Position numbers and translations under genes: made by a program. The notes beneath the pieces are model-generated. The model was given only the letters and a program-made list of their open reading frames with translations, did not search any database and was not told the origin of the DNA. Shown here piece by piece: positions 60,682 to 64,000 of a stretch of 64,000 nt of DNA. How positions within the stretch are numbered: position 1 is the first letter of the stretch; every line of letters begins with the position of its first letter. Source of the DNA: Daucus carota subsp. sativus (taxonomy: Eukaryota; Streptophyta; Magnoliopsida; Apiales; Apiaceae); NCBI RefSeq assembly GCF_001625215.2, contig NC_030384.2, positions 32,042,527-32,106,526 on the forward strand, read 5' to 3'.

Positions 60682-62334
60682 TTAGCCCCAACACTCTGGT
60701 GTTTTAGAATGGTCTCTCTTATTGTCCTTGCAGTAGTCATAGACCATGTAACGACTCTGTACCCAGTGCATGGCCATGTACTGGCGACTGGTAAGTCCAC
60801 CGGAACGGTAGGGAGATGCAGAGGCAGGGCGGCACCAGCGCGGAGAGTAGGCAGAGCAACCGTATGCTTTGAAGTTAGTGAACGTCCCAACAAATGGCTG
60901 GTACTGGTAATTGGCCTTGTATTTACCGTCCTCGGTTGCCCATGAAGATGCATCCCATATCGATCCATAAACCCACATTGGCCTTAATGGGAATGTAGCC
61001 GCGCTCTTTCTCGGATACCTCCTTATGGGAATGTCATCAACCAGAAATCTGAAAAATATGTGCATATTAAGTTGAATTAAGCTTGACACAATCTTGTGTA
61101 AAAGGTTGAAAATAAGTCTTGTTTTCTAGTGCAAGACTGCAGTACTCTGCATGCAGTGATTATTTTTGTTACTGCAAATGAAGAACGTACCCACTTGGAT
61201 AATAATTTTGAACCATCTCGTGGTTGGGAAACACCAAACAACTTGTAAGTCTTTTCTGTCTGAAATTTATGGCTTGTGTAGTGTGGTAAAAAGTTTCATA
61301 TTTCAGTGCATATTACTATATAGTAAAACTTTGTAAATGTTATTACCAGTCCATGTTGTTAATTATGTTAATTGAAGCAGAACAATAATATGCAGCAGCA
61401 TGCAGTGCCAGACAGTGACTTACATGAGCTCCTTGACAGACCACAAGATCGCGTAATGGTGAAAATTTTTGGTGGGATCAAACCAGAGATGAAACTTCAT
61501 TTCTCTCCCGATTATCGTGCCATCACCACTTCCTCTGATATAAACATTTGTTTGTAGTGTATAAGGTTTCCCAAACGTTGTCCCCAGGAATTCAATGTCC
61601 ACCTCATCGTGGAACCCCGGGTGAGCTTCACTGTTAGAGAGCTGCAGCCAGCAGTATGATAGTTGTGATGTATCAGAAACATCCTTAAATATTCGACATT
61701 AATCACATAAATACAGTTTAAGACAGTTTCACATTTGTATAAAATCAAATAAAATACTGTTGCCTACTTTGCACCATGTAGAACTGGCTCTGTTACACTT
61801 GATTATCTAAAAGGAGAAAAGACTGTCTGGTGCATAAATTTAATTACATGAAAACACTCACGTAGAAAGCTGTGATGACTCCTGCAGTATAACCAGGCTG
61901 GAGCTTGATGGAGGTGCCAAAGTACCCGGATCTAAAAGGCCGCATAGACTTGAATCCACTACCTGTATATAGATCACATATATTTTTTTTTTTGTTAAAA
62001 TGCTAATGAGTAATTAAGAAACATCAATTGGATTCCAAACAAGTATGACATAACACCTTCTAAACCTTAATTAAAAGACAATGTTAACCACACACATATA
62101 ATGACCACCTGAGGTACTGTCAAGCCATATAGTGAGTGCACTATTGTCCACTCTTTGATGGGAAGGTCCCCAGAGATTTCGATAAGCTTGATAAAATCTC
62201 ATAGACCGGACTTTGGAGCTAGGCCAATAGCCAGGGGAAGGCGGCCAATTACCACCTGCTGCATTGCTCGAGCAAGGCACATAAACAATACTAGTGAATA
62301 CGAAGATAACCAGTCGGAGATATAAGAATACCAT
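60682..62334 (-). CDS. XTH32: Xyloglucan endotransglucosylase/hydrolase, XTH31/32-like (group III-A)
   Basis: Exons on the minus strand: 62334-62109, 61962-61862, 61641-61424 and 61048-60682 (TAA), phases consistent, about 303 residues. An N-terminal hydrophobic segment (about 4-24) is a signal peptide, so the enzyme acts in the cell wall, cutting xyloglucan and transferring or hydrolysing the cut end. [11 protein letters not shown] and [15 protein letters not shown] open the mature protein. The GH16 active site reads [12 protein letters not shown], with the nucleophile and acid/base glutamates intact. Then come [26 protein letters not shown] and the XTH C-terminal domain with [20 protein letters not shown], paired cysteines and ending KTPECWG. 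The V/I substitutions in the active-site motif (usual HDEIDFEFLG) and the DGTIIGREM loop match group III-A, whose studied members have hydrolase activity. XTH31 and XTH32 cannot be separated confidently. Confidence 0.92.
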
Positions 62335-62505
62335 AATGCATTCACCACAATGTGTCTAGAAGAGATCAGTAAAATTAGAAATGCAGGGAATAGAAGAGGT
62401 ATTAGTTGCAGGCAAATTGGTGTGTTTATATTGGGAAGTAAGCAATATATAGTACGGGTGTACAGAGGACATAGATAAACCTACTGTAACCTTGAGGGTC
62501 CATTC

Positions 62506-62513
62506 TATTTATA
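62506..62513 (-). promoter_or_regulatory. Candidate TATA box of the XTH gene
   Basis: The minus strand reads GCTATAAATAGAATGG, a consensus plant TATA box, about 172 bp upstream of the start codon. A leader of about 140 nt would follow. Confidence 0.55.
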
Positions 62514-62519
62514 GCTTTA

Positions 62520-64000
62520 CCTTCCTTTAAATTTACACCGTCTAGAACACATTATTTATCTTTTCAGATATATAGATTTGTGGAAGCAAGGGATAGGTTT
62601 TGCAAGGACTAGCGACAATAATTTACCTCAACCACCGAATCACCCACTATGAGGAAAAACTTTAGCCCCAGGGTTTAAAAAACTTGCAAGCTAAGATGAG
62701 ATGATTTCTGAAGCAGTGTGTCTGGATTTGGGGTCTATGATTTGCGAGGAGACTCTTTGTATGATCAAGTCTGTAAACGCGTACAAGGAGCAGAGGACAT
62801 AGAGTTTCCATGACTAGAAGGCAGGCCCTGAAATATACGAAACTTCAAATTTAAGTTTAAGGCGTCATCCTGGACAAATATGTGAATGCTGATTAGCAAA
62901 AAAGATCTCCAGTACTGGTGAGTTAAAACGAGCCAGAGCCACAAGGGACTTGCCAGTAGCAAACATGTGAAATTGTGAATTAATTAAAAAAATCAAATAT
63001 TAACTTATATATGTATTGAGATCAGTTCTACATTATGTGGCTCTGTAGTAAATCTAGCATGGCTTCTGCTGTCGTCTAGACATGAAGTGTCATAGGCTTC
63101 TTCGATGTTGATACTAGTAGACTACTAGTAGTACGTGCCCCATATTTATTATCCTCAATAATCGAAAGCTATGTATCAGCAAGATGTATTACTCCTGTAC
63201 CTATCCATGACTCGCATGCATGCGGATCAGGTATATCGTATAATTAACTGAGTACTGATCTTCATATCTCAATCAGTTGACCAATTCTCTCAAAACCTCA
63301 AGATGTCAAGAGGAGGGCTTACCAAGATTGTATTATATGTCAAGGAGGAGGGCTAACCAAGATCGTATTATATTCTAACATTCCTCTCACTCGAACCACA
63401 TGTGACCAATTCTTCCAAAATCTCAAAGTGTTAGGAGGAATGCTTACCAATATCATTTTATATTGCATTCAAATTAATTTAGTAAAATCTACCTACCGTA
63501 GCTATTACCAAAATAGGCTTCATTTGATATAAATCTTTTTTTTTTAAAGCTATAGATTATTACAATCACAAGTTAACAATTAAAAGTGCATTCTTAGTTT
63601 GTTTCTAAATATAAAAAGAAAGGAGGAAGAGCATAAATGGGGAATGGCCTACATAGTTATTTATACAGGTTAACAGCCCAGTTCGCCAGTTGTGGGTAGT
63701 AAAATTTATGAATGGCGCCATGGCGGTGTTGGAGTGGGACATGAGGTGTATCTACTGGATCTTTGAATTTATGATGAATGCATCTGCATTGATGATTTCA
63801 TAGAATTGGTCGCAGGTAAATTGTGTTTTCCCCATTTACTTCCATTTACTTATGCTTGATTAACTTGTGATTTCTGAGCATTTATAATTTCTTTTAAGTA
63901 TCATGTCATCTGGAAAGTTTATGTTGAAATAGTAATATAAAGATGATTTAAGTTAAAGATGAGGAATGAGAAAAAATTGCTCGGTCTCTTTTTTCCCCCC
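62520..64000. other. Upstream region of the XTH gene, with short repeats
   Basis: No gene recognised. At about 63285-63450 the phrases GACCAATTCT, AAAACCTCAAGATGT and AGGAGGGCTTACCAAGAT followed by a GTATTATAT-like motif recur two or three times with variation, a small diverged tandem repeat. The final bases up to the window edge show no supported ORF. Confidence 0.4.

Noticed and set aside
60709-60945. Plus-strand ORF
   Set aside because: Antisense to the last XTH exon.

Overview
The window is nuclear DNA from a flowering plant, probably a eudicot. Genes have many GT-AG introns, intergenic DNA is AT-rich and full of non-autonomous transposons (Helitrons, Stowaway, Tourist-like, Mutator and hAT elements, a tRNA-derived SINE), and every protein belongs to a family typical of land plants. 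The species cannot be fixed from the sequence alone. No organellar, bacterial or viral genes were seen, and no intact transposase or reverse transcriptase ORF.

Layout: 1-7.4 kb is gene-free and repeat-rich (a hairpin, a 435-bp tandem duplication, a Helitron at 3577-4766, a Stowaway MITE). A MORN-repeat phosphatidylinositol-4-phosphate 5-kinase (PIP5K9 type) has its coding exons on + at 9208-16427 and a probable 5' UTR exon near 7.45-7.62 kb. A tRNA-Asn(GTT) lies on - at 17279-17352. A 3.1-kb Helitron on - (17510-20630) is matched by a nearly identical copy on + at 40207-43326. Between the two lie a Mutator-type MITE, a small ankyrin-repeat gene (+, 23206-24664), a ZAT5-like C2H2 repressor (-, 29393-30229) and a PP2A B' (B56) subunit (-, 35312-39293), plus several MITEs. 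To the right are an intronless NFD4-like nodulin/MFS transporter (-, 44030-45811) with a SINE just past its stop codon, a 13-exon HGSNAT-like acyltransferase (+, 47312-50486), an ACR9-like ACT-repeat protein (-, 51789-54505), a stretch with a possible solo LTR, two Stowaway-like MITEs and a hAT element (54.8-59.3 kb), and an XTH31/32-type xyloglucan endotransglucosylase/hydrolase (-, 60682-62334).

The genes do not form a pathway. They are independent plant loci: phosphoinositide signalling, phosphatase targeting, a stress-type transcriptional repressor, membrane transport, amino-acid sensing and cell-wall remodelling. The main structural signal is the inverted Helitron pair. It encloses 19.6 kb holding three genes and could support inversion or mis-assembly. 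Exon boundaries were read by eye from GT/AG sites, reading phase and family conservation. Transposon classes rest on termini and target-site duplications seen directly in the sequence.
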